Source of the DNA: Henriciella sp.
GTDB taxonomy: Bacteria; Pseudomonadota; Alphaproteobacteria; Caulobacterales; Hyphomonadaceae
NCBI GenBank assembly: GCA_012960415.1
Contig: DUBH01000020.1
Span: 1-35,173, forward strand
Length of the DNA: 35,173 bases
Reading direction: 5' to 3'
Shown piece after piece: positions 1 to 7,861 of the stretch; the stretch's first letter is position 1, and every line of letters starts with the position of its first letter. Below the pieces are notes generated by a model that worked only from the letters and a program-made list of their open reading frames with translations, was not told where the DNA came from and ran no database searches. A program made the position numbers and the translations under genes.

Positions 1-450
1 TCAGTCCTGGCTGCTGGGCTTGTATGGATAAGCGTACCGTCCATCATTCTTCACTGGTCGGCATCTGGTGAAGTCCTGGTGCGCGATGAAGAGACTGGTT
101 GGCAGAAACTCGCCGTGGCCAGCGGTGATGGTTTGCCGCCGCTTACACTCGGCGATCTCGAAGCGGGCTATGAGTGCCGCGGAACGACATGCAGCTTCAA
201 CACTGCTGCTGGCCTCATCGCTATCGTCGATAGTGAGCCGTCCTGCATGCGAGATGCAGCTTATGTCCTGCTTGCTGACGATCGTCAGACGCTATGCTCG
301 GCCCCTGAAAGCGTCATTGTATGGAGCCAAGTGGAGCAGGAAGGTGGTCTCAGTCTGATCCGGAACTGGAGAGGTCAAACGCACACTAGCGCCATGCCTT
401 GCGGCAGGCGCAAATGGCAGCCTTGTTCTGGATACGGCTCTACTGACTAG
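1..450 (+). CDS. comEC: ComEC/Rec2-family protein, C-terminal fragment (5' end outside window)
   Basis: The reading frame is open from base 1 and ends at TAG 448-450, so only about the last 149 residues are present. The fragment begins with a short hydrophobic stretch. A soluble domain follows with [11 protein letters not shown] and a run of Cys residues ([10 protein letters not shown]). The end is charged and Trp-containing, which resembles the C-terminal soluble domain of ComEC proteins. ComEC is the inner-membrane channel for DNA uptake; the fragment alone carries no diagnostic catalytic motif. The assignment rests mainly on position: comEC commonly lies tail to tail with lexA in alphaproteobacteria. 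The stop codon overlaps the lexA stop through a shared CTAG. It could be another membrane protein with a similar tail. Confidence 0.6.
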   Translation, partial: SVLAAGLVWISVPSIILHWSASGEVLVRDEETGWQKLAVASGDGLPPLTLGDLEAGYECRGTTCSFNTAAGLIAIVDSEPSCMRDAAYVLLADDRQTLCSAPESVIVWSQVEQEGGLSLIRNWRGQTHTSAMPCGRRKWQPCSGYGSTD

Positions 451-1130
451 TCGTACCGGCGTACGAGCGCGACAAGACGACCCTGGATCCGCACGCGGTC
501 TGGCCCAAAAATGCGGGTTTCATAAGCCGGGTTCGCTGCTTCAAGCGCGATCGACGCGCCCTTCTTGCGAAGACGTTTGAGCGTCGCTTCTTCCTCATCA
601 ATAAGCGCGACCACGATATCGCCGCTATGAGCATCCTCGGTACGCTTCAAGATGACGAGATCTCCGTCATGGATGCCTGCATCAATCATGGAGTCACCCT
701 TCACCTCAAGCGCGAAATGCTCGTCGCCCTCTGGCAGATCGGCGGGTGGATGAATGCGACTGGTTTCGTGCTGGATCGCTTCGATCGGAACACCGGCTGC
801 GATACGTCCAAGCACGGGGATTGTCTTGCCGGACATCGCCGGTGCCGGCATTGCATTACCGACAACGCTTGGGCGGAACACCTGACGTCCGCGCGGCGGC
901 GCGGCGGGAGCTGCCGAATCCGGAAGCTTCAGCACCTCGAGCGCACGCGCCCGGTTAGCGAGCCGTTTGATGAAGCCTCGTTCTTCAAGCGCCGTGATCA
1001 GGCGGTGAATACCCGACTTGGAAGCGAGGTTCAGCGCTTCCTTCATCTCGTCGAAAGAAGGTGAGACCCCATCGCGTTTGATTCGCTCATGGATGAAGAG
1101 CAGCAGCTCTTTCTGTTTATTGGTCAGCAC
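447..1130 (-). CDS. lexA: LexA repressor, SOS regulator
   Basis: Transcriptional repressor of the DNA-damage (SOS) regulon, which cleaves itself when RecA is activated. 227 residues, normal for the alphaproteobacterial form. The N-terminal winged helix-turn-helix covers about 1-70 ([20 protein letters not shown]). The Ala-Gly cleavage site is A112-G113 within [10 protein letters not shown]. The S24-peptidase dyad is S147 (GDSM) and K185 (ATLKRL). The start is GTG at 1128-1130, chosen because GGAGG stands 7 bases upstream and the protein begins with the family-typical LTNKQKELL. It is transcribed from its own promoter, which carries a LexA box, so it is expected to be autoregulated. It follows trpC on the same strand, and its stop codon overlaps that of the convergent comEC-like gene. 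Confidence 0.97.
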   Translation of the reverse strand: MLTNKQKELLLFIHERIKRDGVSPSFDEMKEALNLASKSGIHRLITALEERGFIKRLANRARALEVLKLPDSAAPAAPPRGRQVFRPSVVGNAMPAPAMSGKTIPVLGRIAAGVPIEAIQHETSRIHPPADLPEGDEHFALEVKGDSMIDAGIHDGDLVILKRTEDAHSGDIVVALIDEEEATLKRLRKKGASIALEAANPAYETRIFGPDRVRIQGRLVALVRRYD

Positions 1131-1159
1131 GTTCTGGCCTCCGGATCAAAAACCTGTTT

Positions 1160-1198
1160 GTTCACATGTGTTCTACATGCGTTCCCGTTTCAGGTCAA
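1160..1198 (-). promoter_or_regulatory. lexA promoter with SOS box
   Basis: On the - strand there is a -35 TTGACC (1193-1198), a 17-base spacer and a -10 TAGAAC (1170-1175). A GAAC-N7-GAAC direct repeat at 1170-1184 covers the -10 and the downstream part of the spacer. This matches the alphaproteobacterial LexA box GTTC-N7-GTTC, so bound LexA would block polymerase. A third copy (GTTC on the + strand, 1160-1163) lies 6 bases further downstream. The -35 overlaps the trpC stop codon (1195-1197). Hexamers and repeats are read directly; function is inferred from the known consensus and the position before lexA. Confidence 0.8.
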
Positions 1199-1995
1199 TC
1201 GTCAAGAGACTTTCTGAGATTTTCGCAGGTGTCAGCGCGGTTTTGGGCTTTCATCAGGCTTTCACCAATCAGAAAGCGCCGTGCTCCGCTTTTCGCGAGC
1301 CGCCGGATATGTTCGGGTTTGGATATACCGCTCTCTGAAATGAGGGTCTTTCCGTCGCGGAGCAGTGGAGCGAGCCTTTCTGTCGTCGAAAGGTCCGTCA
1401 CCATACGCTTCAGGTCGCGATTGTTGATGCCGACGAGTGAGCAATCCAGCGTATTGGCGCGCGCGAGCTCGTTCTCATCGTGCACTTCCACGATAGCGTC
1501 CATGCCGAGCTCGGCATTTGCGGCCAGCAAGTCAGCCGCAAGCGCATCATCCACGGCGGACAGGATAACCAGAATTGCATCAGCGCCGGCAGCGCGCGCT
1601 TCTGCGACCTGGATAGGATCGATCATGAATTCCTTGCGAAGCAAAGGAATGCCAACCGCGTCGCGTATGGCCCGAAGGTCATCTAGCGACCCGCCGAAGC
1701 TCGGATAGTCCGTCAGAATTGAAAGGCAGGCTGCGCCAGCACTCTCGTACTCTTGTGCGATAGTGATTGGGTCCGCCCCGGGCAGGATGTCACCAGCCGA
1801 TGGCGATTTGCGTTTGAGCTCGCAGATCAAAGAGGCGTCCCCGGTGGAGGCCACTTCGGCAAGGCGGCGCTCAAAACCCCGCGGTGCGGGCGCTGACTTT
1901 GAAGCGTTTAGAAGCGCGTCCATCGTCGTCTGACGTTTGATTTCAGCGACTTCGCCTCGCTTGTATTCAATGATTCGGTCGAGCGCGGTGTACAT
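1195..1995 (-). CDS. trpC: Indole-3-glycerol phosphate synthase
   Basis: Catalyses ring closure of 1-(2-carboxyphenylamino)-1-deoxyribulose 5-phosphate to indole-3-glycerol phosphate in tryptophan synthesis; cytoplasmic TIM barrel. 266 residues, the usual length for a stand-alone TrpC that is not fused to TrpF. Visible motifs are ELKRKSPSAGD (substrate-binding Lys and Ser-Pro-Ser), LLRKEFMIDP, VEVHDENEL, GINNRDLK and LISESGI. The start ATG (1993-1995) overlaps the trpD stop in TGATG, so translation is probably coupled to trpD. It is the last trp gene of the run; only the lexA promoter region separates it from lexA. In many alphaproteobacteria moaC and moeA follow trpC, and they are absent here. 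Confidence 0.97.
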   Translation of the reverse strand: MYTALDRIIEYKRGEVAEIKRQTTMDALLNASKSAPAPRGFERRLAEVASTGDASLICELKRKSPSAGDILPGADPITIAQEYESAGAACLSILTDYPSFGGSLDDLRAIRDAVGIPLLRKEFMIDPIQVAEARAAGADAILVILSAVDDALAADLLAANAELGMDAIVEVHDENELARANTLDCSLVGINNRDLKRMVTDLSTTERLAPLLRDGKTLISESGISKPEHIRRLAKSGARRFLIGESLMKAQNRADTCENLRKSLDD

Positions 1996-3020
1996 CAGGA
2001 AGCCTTCCCTGAGCTGATATCTGCCAGAAGAGAAAGTGTGTGCAGTGCACGGCCGCTATCGATGGCGTCGGAAGCAAGCGTAACGCCGTGACGGAGATCT
2101 TCCGCCATCCCAAGTAGCGTCAGGCCTGCGGAGGCGTTGAGCAGGACGACATCACGAAATGGACCGGGCCGCCCTTCGAGCAGGTCGCGTATGGCCCCGG
2201 CATTGTCGTCCGGCGAGCCGCCTTCGAGTGCGGAGAGCGGGCTGGTGTCCAGCCCTGCATCGGCCGGTGTGATCGTGAGCGAGGTGATCTGGCCGTCAGC
2301 AACTTTGCGGACCTTGGTCTCACCGGAAATCGAGATTTCGTCGATGCCGTCGACACCGTGAACGACCCATGCCTTTTCTATGCCGAGATTGAGAAGAGTC
2401 TCTGCCATCGGATCGAGCCAACGCTCATCGTACACGCCGAGGATCTGGTGTGTCGCATTGGCGGGGTTCGACAGGGGCCCGAGAAGATTGAAAATGGTGC
2501 GGATGCCGAGGCTTGCACGGATTGGCGCGACATGTCGCATCGCTGAATGGTGACTGCGGGCAAACAGGAAGCCGACGCCGGCTTTCTCAAGACAGCGTTC
2601 GAATGTCCGCGCCGTGATGTCGAGTTCGACACCCAAGGCTTCGAGCACATCGGCAGAACCGGTCTTTGGCGGCACTGAGCGATTGCCGTGCTTTGCCACG
2701 CGTCCACCACAGGCGGCGATGACGAGCGCGCTCGCGGTCGACGTGTTTAGTGATTTCCAAGGGAGCCCGCCCGTGCCACACGTGTCGAGGAGAGGGCCTG
2801 CCGCGTTCACCGTGCGTGCGTGCCGACGCATGGCTTTTGCGCCCGCATAGAGCTCATTCGACGTCTCGCCCCGAACAGCCAGCCCCATCAGGAAGGCGCC
2901 AACCTGTTCAGGTGCGCCTTCTCCTGTGAGGAGGGTGTCGAATGAGGCTTCGAGAACTTCCACCGGCAGTTCTTCCGACCGGGCCAGCGCCTTGATGGCA
3001 TCATTGAGCGATTGGGTCAT
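1995..3020 (-). CDS. trpD: Anthranilate phosphoribosyltransferase
   Basis: Transfers phosphoribosyl from PRPP to anthranilate, the second committed step of tryptophan synthesis. From ATG 3018-3020 the protein is 341 residues, typical of the family. The PRPP-binding motif DTCGTGG is at 79-85, KHGNRS at 110-115, and PKTGSADVLEALG follows. An in-frame GTG at 3036-3038 would add six residues (MLEDRR). The ATG is preferred because family members begin near this point. The 3' end overlaps trpC by TGATG. Unusually, a hydrolase gene and a 72-base gap separate it from trpG. An inverted repeat CCAGCAC/GTGCTGG (3032-3038 and 3083-3089) flanks much of that gap; it is too widely spaced to call a terminator. 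Confidence 0.96.
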   Translation of the reverse strand: MTQSLNDAIKALARSEELPVEVLEASFDTLLTGEGAPEQVGAFLMGLAVRGETSNELYAGAKAMRRHARTVNAAGPLLDTCGTGGLPWKSLNTSTASALVIAACGGRVAKHGNRSVPPKTGSADVLEALGVELDITARTFERCLEKAGVGFLFARSHHSAMRHVAPIRASLGIRTIFNLLGPLSNPANATHQILGVYDERWLDPMAETLLNLGIEKAWVVHGVDGIDEISISGETKVRKVADGQITSLTITPADAGLDTSPLSALEGGSPDDNAGAIRDLLEGRPGPFRDVVLLNASAGLTLLGMAEDLRHGVTLASDAIDSGRALHTLSLLADISSGKAS

Positions 3021-3092
3021 TCGTCTGTCTTCCAGCACCTAGTGTTGAGCGCGATAGAGGCGATGCGCGCGGCGATCAAGCGGTGCTGGCTT

Positions 3093-3854
3093 CTAGTAGC
3101 CTAGAAATGCGGTGATCTGCGACAGGATGGCTGGGTCGAGTGCAAGATCTCGGTGGCTGAGACCGTCCACGATCAGCGTTTCCGCATTCTCCAGCGACGC
3201 TCCCAACGCTTCGATCTGTGGGGCCGGGCAACTTTCATCCGAATGGGAACCGATGAGCAGGATGCGACCTTTGAAATCAGCGAGAAGAGCGGTCAGGTCA
3301 GGTGTGGTCAGATCTTCGCCCTGTCTTTCTGCGAGGAGTTCAGCCGCACGCGCAATCACCTCATCCGGCACGCCCTTGCGGCGTTGGCGATCACTCCAGT
3401 GTTCGATCGGCGGCGCGATCATCACCAGATAATCGGTTTGCGCGCCGTTCGAGATGGCGTCCGCCGCCGCGAGCGAGCCGAAAGAATGCGTGATGATCGC
3501 GTCTATGGGCTGCTGATCGGTACAGAGATCGAGAACGGACTGGCCAGCCAGCTGCCAGGTGCACGTCTTCGCACTGGAAGCGCCGTGGGCGGGCAAGTCC
3601 ATCAGCAGCGCCGGGCGGCCATTCTGGATGAAGTCCATGGCGAAGCGTCGCCAGATGCGGTGGGTATCGTCCCAGCCATGCACGAAGAGTGTCGGTGCGC
3701 CTTCGCCCGCGCGCCAGGCCGGCGTCGAGAGCGACTCGCCCTGCACGTCAAAGCGGGTTTGTGGAGGTAGTAGGTTTTGACCGGGCGCTGCGCTGGGGGA
3801 ACGCGGTTTCAGCCCATCGAGGAGAGCTTCTGCGTCCTTCGTCAGCTGGTCCAT
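3093..3854 (-). CDS. Alpha/beta-fold hydrolase inserted between trpG and trpD
   Basis: 253-residue cytoplasmic alpha/beta hydrolase; no signal peptide is visible. The oxyanion-hole region is HGWDD (59-63). The nucleophile elbow is T-H-S-F-G with Ser124, a GxSxG variant lacking the first Gly. The catalytic His is probably H234 (GLSHRD), and the acid is probably D206 in IGSHSDESC. The substrate cannot be told from the sequence. The start ATG (3852-3854) has a strong GGAGG about 6 bases upstream and lies 25 bases after the trpG stop, so it is probably cotranscribed with trpE-trpG. No known step of tryptophan synthesis needs such an enzyme, which makes its place inside the trp run unusual. It may be a simple passenger. 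Confidence 0.85.
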   Translation of the reverse strand: MDQLTKDAEALLDGLKPRSPSAAPGQNLLPPQTRFDVQGESLSTPAWRAGEGAPTLFVHGWDDTHRIWRRFAMDFIQNGRPALLMDLPAHGASSAKTCTWQLAGQSVLDLCTDQQPIDAIITHSFGSLAAADAISNGAQTDYLVMIAPPIEHWSDRQRRKGVPDEVIARAAELLAERQGEDLTTPDLTALLADFKGRILLIGSHSDESCPAPQIEALGASLENAETLIVDGLSHRDLALDPAILSQITAFLGY

Positions 3855-3879
3855 CTTATCCTCCGGGTTCGAGCCTCGC

Positions 3880-4449
3880 CTATTTCGTAAGCGCTACGAA
3901 ATTCTCGATCAATTCATGGCCGTATTCGGTTCGGATCGATTCCGGGTGGAACTGGACGCCGTAGACTGGCTTGTCACGGTGGTGGACGGCCATGATTTCA
4001 CCGTCGTCTGTCCATGCGTCGGCGATGAGCGCTTCCGGAAGGCGATCCCTCGGAATGGCGAGGGAATGATAGCGCACGACCTCATAGGTCTCAGGCAGAT
4101 CCTTGAAGAGACCGGTCTGTGTCGTGCGGATCGTGGAGACCTTACCGTGCAGGATGGCGCCGGCCTGAACGACCGGCTCGCCATAGGCATCGCCAATAGA
4201 CTGGTGGCCAAGACAGACGCCGAGGATCGGCAGATCGTCCGGGGCCTGCTTGATGAAATTCACGCAGATTCCGGCTTCGCGCGGTGTGCAGGGGCCCGGT
4301 GACAGGATCACGCCGGACGGCTTAAGCGCCAGTGCTTCATCAACGGTGAGCTCATCATTGCGCACGACACGGGTACGTGCGCCTGCCTGTTCGACATAGT
4401 GGACCAGATTCCAGGTGAAGCTGTCATAATTGTCGATGACGAGGATCAT
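3880..4449 (-). CDS. trpG: Anthranilate synthase component II (glutamine amidotransferase)
   Basis: Class I glutamine amidotransferase that supplies ammonia to TrpE. 189 residues, the normal length of an unfused subunit. The catalytic triad is visible: C79 in GVCLGHQ, and H168 and E170 in QFHPES. The N-terminal DNYDSFTWNL and the SPGPCTP loop are typical of TrpG/PabA. The start ATG overlaps the trpE stop in ATGA (4446-4449), indicating coupled translation of the two subunits. It could also serve PabB in folate synthesis, as happens in bacteria with a single amphibolic subunit; the window does not settle this. A hydrolase gene follows after 25 bases. Confidence 0.97.
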   Translation of the reverse strand: MILVIDNYDSFTWNLVHYVEQAGARTRVVRNDELTVDEALALKPSGVILSPGPCTPREAGICVNFIKQAPDDLPILGVCLGHQSIGDAYGEPVVQAGAILHGKVSTIRTTQTGLFKDLPETYEVVRYHSLAIPRDRLPEALIADAWTDDGEIMAVHHRDKPVYGVQFHPESIRTEYGHELIENFVALTK

Positions 4450-5876
4450 TGGTCGAACTCATAGATGGCCGCGAGATCGGCAGCACGCTTGAGGGCGCCC
4501 GCCTTGTGAACGGTTTCCTCAAACTCATATTGCGGATCGCTGTCGAGGACGACGCCGCCGCCCGCCTGAATATGCAGCTGTCCATCCTTGAGGACTGCAG
4601 TGCGCAAGGCGATACAGGTGTCCATGTCACCATTCCAGCCAAAATAGCCAACGGCTCCGCCATAGATGCCGCGCCGGGAAGTTTCGAGCTGGTCGATGAT
4701 CTGCATGGCGCGGATTTTCGGTGCGCCGGATACGGTGCCAGCTGGCAGGCCGGCCAGAAGCGCATCAACCGCATCCAGTCCTTCGCGAAGGTTGCCTTCC
4801 ACATGGCTTACAATGTGCATCACGTGGCTATAGCGCTCGACGATGAACTGCTCGCTCACCTCCACACTGCCATAGGCCGCGACACGGCCGACATCATTGC
4901 GCCCGAGGTCGAGCAGCATGAGGTGTTCGGAGCACTCTTTTTCATCAGCGAGAAGGTCCGCGGCGCGGCGGGCGTCCTCAATTGGATCGCCTGATCTTGG
5001 CCGCGTGCCCGCAATCGGTCGGATAGCGACACGGCCATCGCGCAGACGCACGAGGATTTCCGGACTGGAACCGATGAGGCGCACATCGCCCATATTCATA
5101 TGGAACATGAAAGCCGAAGGGTTCAGCCTGCGAAGGGCCCGGTAAAGGCTGATCGACTGACGCTTGAACGGCGTTGAGAATCGCTGGCTGGGGACGATCT
5201 GGAACGTGTCGCCCGCGCGGGAGTATTCGACCGCCTCGCGCACCATCTCGAAGTAGCGATCCTTGCTGGTATTTGACGTGAACTCCAGCGCATCGGCTGA
5301 CTGGTCCCGTGGAGAGATCGGTGTTGCGTTCTGCAGCTGCTGCTCGACACGGTCGAGCAGGGCGTCTGCGGCAGCTTCTTCGCTCGGCGCATGGCGACCG
5401 ATGAGGACAAGTTCCTGGTAGAGGTGGTCGAACACGATGACGACGCCAGGGATGACCAGGACGCATTCGGCAACCTTGAGATCGTCGCGCGCGGTGATCT
5501 CAACCGGCTCGACATACTGGATCATGTCATAGCCGATATAGCCGAAAGCACCCGAGGCCATGGGCGGCAGGCCCGGCTCGTCGGTTTCGGCCTTTGCCAA
5601 TTCAACAAAGTGGCGCAGCGCCTCGATGGGCTGCATGTCGAGCGTTTCCGGTGTGCTAAAGCCGGGATCGGCGGACAGTTCTACCCGTCCGTTCAGGATG
5701 CGAAACCATTTCAGTGGCTCGACGCCGACAAAGGAATAGCGGCCGAGGCGCTCACCGCCATGGATCGATTCAAACAGGAATGAGCCGGCCTGGTCAGCGC
5801 CAAGCTTCAGCATGGCCGACACCGGCGTTTCGATATCGCCGATCCGCCGCCTTACGATCAGCCTGTCCCGGCTCAT
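4446..5876 (-). CDS. trpE: Anthranilate synthase component I
   Basis: Converts chorismate and ammonia to anthranilate, the committed and feedback-controlled step of tryptophan synthesis. 476 residues, normal for an unfused TrpE. The N-terminal domain has the LFES motif (34-37), part of the tryptophan feedback pocket. The chorismate-binding domain shows IGSSPEILVR, PIAGTRPRS, LLDLGRND, VERYSHVMHIVSHVEG, GTVSGAPK and GGAVGYFGWNG. The ATG start overlaps the stop of the upstream ppiD-like gene in ATGA, and its own stop overlaps the trpG start in the same way. No leader peptide or attenuator can fit between ppiD and trpE, so control must come from further upstream or act at protein level. Confidence 0.97.
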   Translation of the reverse strand: MSRDRLIVRRRIGDIETPVSAMLKLGADQAGSFLFESIHGGERLGRYSFVGVEPLKWFRILNGRVELSADPGFSTPETLDMQPIEALRHFVELAKAETDEPGLPPMASGAFGYIGYDMIQYVEPVEITARDDLKVAECVLVIPGVVIVFDHLYQELVLIGRHAPSEEAAADALLDRVEQQLQNATPISPRDQSADALEFTSNTSKDRYFEMVREAVEYSRAGDTFQIVPSQRFSTPFKRQSISLYRALRRLNPSAFMFHMNMGDVRLIGSSPEILVRLRDGRVAIRPIAGTRPRSGDPIEDARRAADLLADEKECSEHLMLLDLGRNDVGRVAAYGSVEVSEQFIVERYSHVMHIVSHVEGNLREGLDAVDALLAGLPAGTVSGAPKIRAMQIIDQLETSRRGIYGGAVGYFGWNGDMDTCIALRTAVLKDGQLHIQAGGGVVLDSDPQYEFEETVHKAGALKRAADLAAIYEFDQ

Positions 5877-7774
5877 GTGTCTGGATTGACCCGCGCCTTG
5901 TAGGAGGCAAGAGCGTTCTGGTTCACCTGCAGCTCTACATCGTCCTGAATTCCTGCGATGAACGCGCTGAAGAGGTCGTTACCGATTGAATCGGTCAGTT
6001 CTTGCGAGGCGGTCATGGCGGCTTCATCGGATGCAAGATCAACGCGGTCAATCTCAACCAGCTGGATTAATGCGACGGTGTCGCCTGTGCTGAGCGGCGC
6101 ATTCACGACATTACCTTCCTCGCGAAGGGAGAAGACGGCCCCGGCGAGCGCCGGCGGAATACCGCTTTCTGGTGACGGGTTGCGGGTAAAGAGAATGTCT
6201 GGCGCCGAAAGTTCTGCGCCATATTCGGCGGCCGCCTCAGCAAAGGTGAGTTCGCCGCCCTCGACGCGCTGCTTGATGGCATCGGCCGCTTCACTAAGCG
6301 CGGTGGTACGGCGCTGGGCTTCGAGACCCGTGCGGAGATCATCACGAATTTCATCAAGATCCGGCGTGAACGGTTCGATGATTTCGTCAACGCGCACGAT
6401 GAAGGCGCTTTCATCCTGACCGAAGCGGGAGGTCTTGCCGCCTTCAGTGAGCTCAAACGCACGCTGAAGAATTGCCGGATCCTGCTGGAGCACGCCCAGC
6501 TGGCGACCGACCCGGGTCGTACCCGTACGCTCGACAGGGGCAAAGCTGAGCACTGGCGTGCCCATGTCGCGGCCGATTTCCTCAAGGCTCGCGCCCGTGC
6601 CGATCAAGTTATCGAGACGCGTGATGGAGTCGTAGTAGAGGCCGACGGCCTGCTCACGGGAAAGCGTATCGACGATTTCCTGGCGCACGTCTTCAAACGG
6701 CTCGACTTCGCCGGGCGTAATCTCCTGAAGGCGCGCCACCGTGTAGAAACGGCCAGACTCGAATGGGCCAAAGATACCCCCAATCGACGCGGTTGGGGCG
6801 AAGAGCCGGTCGGCGAGCGACTGATTCGACACGGAACTCTGCAGACCAGAACGCTCGCTTGAGGAAACAAGATTGCTGATGGTCGAAGGATCTGCGCCAC
6901 CTGCGATACGGCCGAGCTGACCGCGCGCATCTTCTTCGTTCGCAAATACAAATTCAGTCCATGTGCGGGTGTCCGGGCCAGCATATTCGCGGCTTTTAAC
7001 GGACTCGTAATAGGCAACGAGCTCGTCCTCGGTGAATTCGGACTGGTTGAGAAAGTCGTCAACGCTGAGCTGAAGCAGGCTAATGCGGCGGCGCTGAGGG
7101 TTTTCCAGCTCATCACGGCGCTCATCGTAGAACGCGGCAAGTTCCTCATCCGTGATCGGCTCTGGTTCAGGCAGATCATCAAAGGTCAGGAAAAACCACT
7201 GCGCCTTGCGTTCTTCATTGGTATAGCCCGATTGAAGGCGAACGATCGCATCAGGCGACTGAAGGGCCGCGCCAACGGAACGGCGAATCCGGCTGATCGA
7301 CAGGTCGCGGCGAAGAAAGTTTTCGAAGCTGGCGGGCGTGAAGCCGCTCTGGTTCAGCAGACCGCGATAGAGCGCGGGGTCGAAGGAGCCGGTATCTGTC
7401 TGAAAGGCTTCGTCACTCCGGATGGTCTCAAGAACGGCTTCATTCGTCGCGCGGGCGCCAATGCGGTCAGCATAGGCGACGAGTGTTGTCTGAAAGAGCT
7501 CGCGCTGGAAAATCTGGTCGATGATGCCGCGCTCGGTCGCCTGCGCTTTGCTGATGGCGCGGCCGCGATCATCGGTAGCCGTGCGCAACTGGCGCTCGAC
7601 TTCCTGATCAAACTGGGCCTCCGTCAGCTCCACGTCGCCTGCTGATGCGAGGTTATTGCCGATGCCGCCCGAGAAGACGTCCGTCACGCCCCACGCGCCC
7701 ATTGCAACGATGATGAGAATGAAGAGAAGCCCCGCCAGTTTCGAACGGAGCATGTTGCGGATCATGGTCAGCAT
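5873..7774 (-). CDS. ppiD: PpiD/SurA-like membrane-anchored peptidylprolyl isomerase
   Basis: Probable periplasmic folding factor anchored in the inner membrane. From ATG 7772-7774 the protein has 633 residues. It has a short cytoplasmic N-terminus (MLTMIRNMLRSK), one membrane segment at about 13-30, and a long periplasmic part with a SurA-N-like helical domain and one parvulin-like domain in the second half. The frame is open upstream to 8062, but that extension overlaps tpiA and is rich in Arg and His. The chosen ATG has a GGCGAGG Shine-Dalgarno about 10 bases upstream and starts right before the anchor. The parvulin domain is degenerate compared with active PpiC, as is usual for PpiD. The stop overlaps the trpE start in ATGA. 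Confidence 0.88.
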   Translation of the reverse strand: MLTMIRNMLRSKLAGLLFILIIVAMGAWGVTDVFSGGIGNNLASAGDVELTEAQFDQEVERQLRTATDDRGRAISKAQATERGIIDQIFQRELFQTTLVAYADRIGARATNEAVLETIRSDEAFQTDTGSFDPALYRGLLNQSGFTPASFENFLRRDLSISRIRRSVGAALQSPDAIVRLQSGYTNEERKAQWFFLTFDDLPEPEPITDEELAAFYDERRDELENPQRRRISLLQLSVDDFLNQSEFTEDELVAYYESVKSREYAGPDTRTWTEFVFANEEDARGQLGRIAGGADPSTISNLVSSSERSGLQSSVSNQSLADRLFAPTASIGGIFGPFESGRFYTVARLQEITPGEVEPFEDVRQEIVDTLSREQAVGLYYDSITRLDNLIGTGASLEEIGRDMGTPVLSFAPVERTGTTRVGRQLGVLQQDPAILQRAFELTEGGKTSRFGQDESAFIVRVDEIIEPFTPDLDEIRDDLRTGLEAQRRTTALSEAADAIKQRVEGGELTFAEAAAEYGAELSAPDILFTRNPSPESGIPPALAGAVFSLREEGNVVNAPLSTGDTVALIQLVEIDRVDLASDEAAMTASQELTDSIGNDLFSAFIAGIQDDVELQVNQNALASYKARVNPDT

Positions 7775-7785
7775 ATGCCGATAGC

Positions 7786-7829
7786 CTCGCCTATTACCTT
7801 GTAAGCTGCCGAACTGCTTGCTAGGCGAG
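7786..7829. promoter_or_regulatory. Dyad in the ppiD/tpiA divergent promoter region
   Basis: Perfect 8-base inverted repeat CTCGCCTA (7786-7793) / TAGGCGAG (7822-7829) with a 28-base spacer, in the 87-base region between the divergent starts of ppiD and tpiA. The left arm contains part of the ppiD ribosome-binding site. It could be a shared operator or chance; no known consensus was recognised. Confidence 0.25.
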
Positions 7830-7861
7830 CGCGCTGGGAGTTGCAAGAGATGGAGAGCGGC

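Noticed and set aside
5873..5876. Possible trp attenuator before trpE
   Set aside because: ppiD and trpE overlap by four bases, leaving no leader; no Trp-rich leader peptide is seen.
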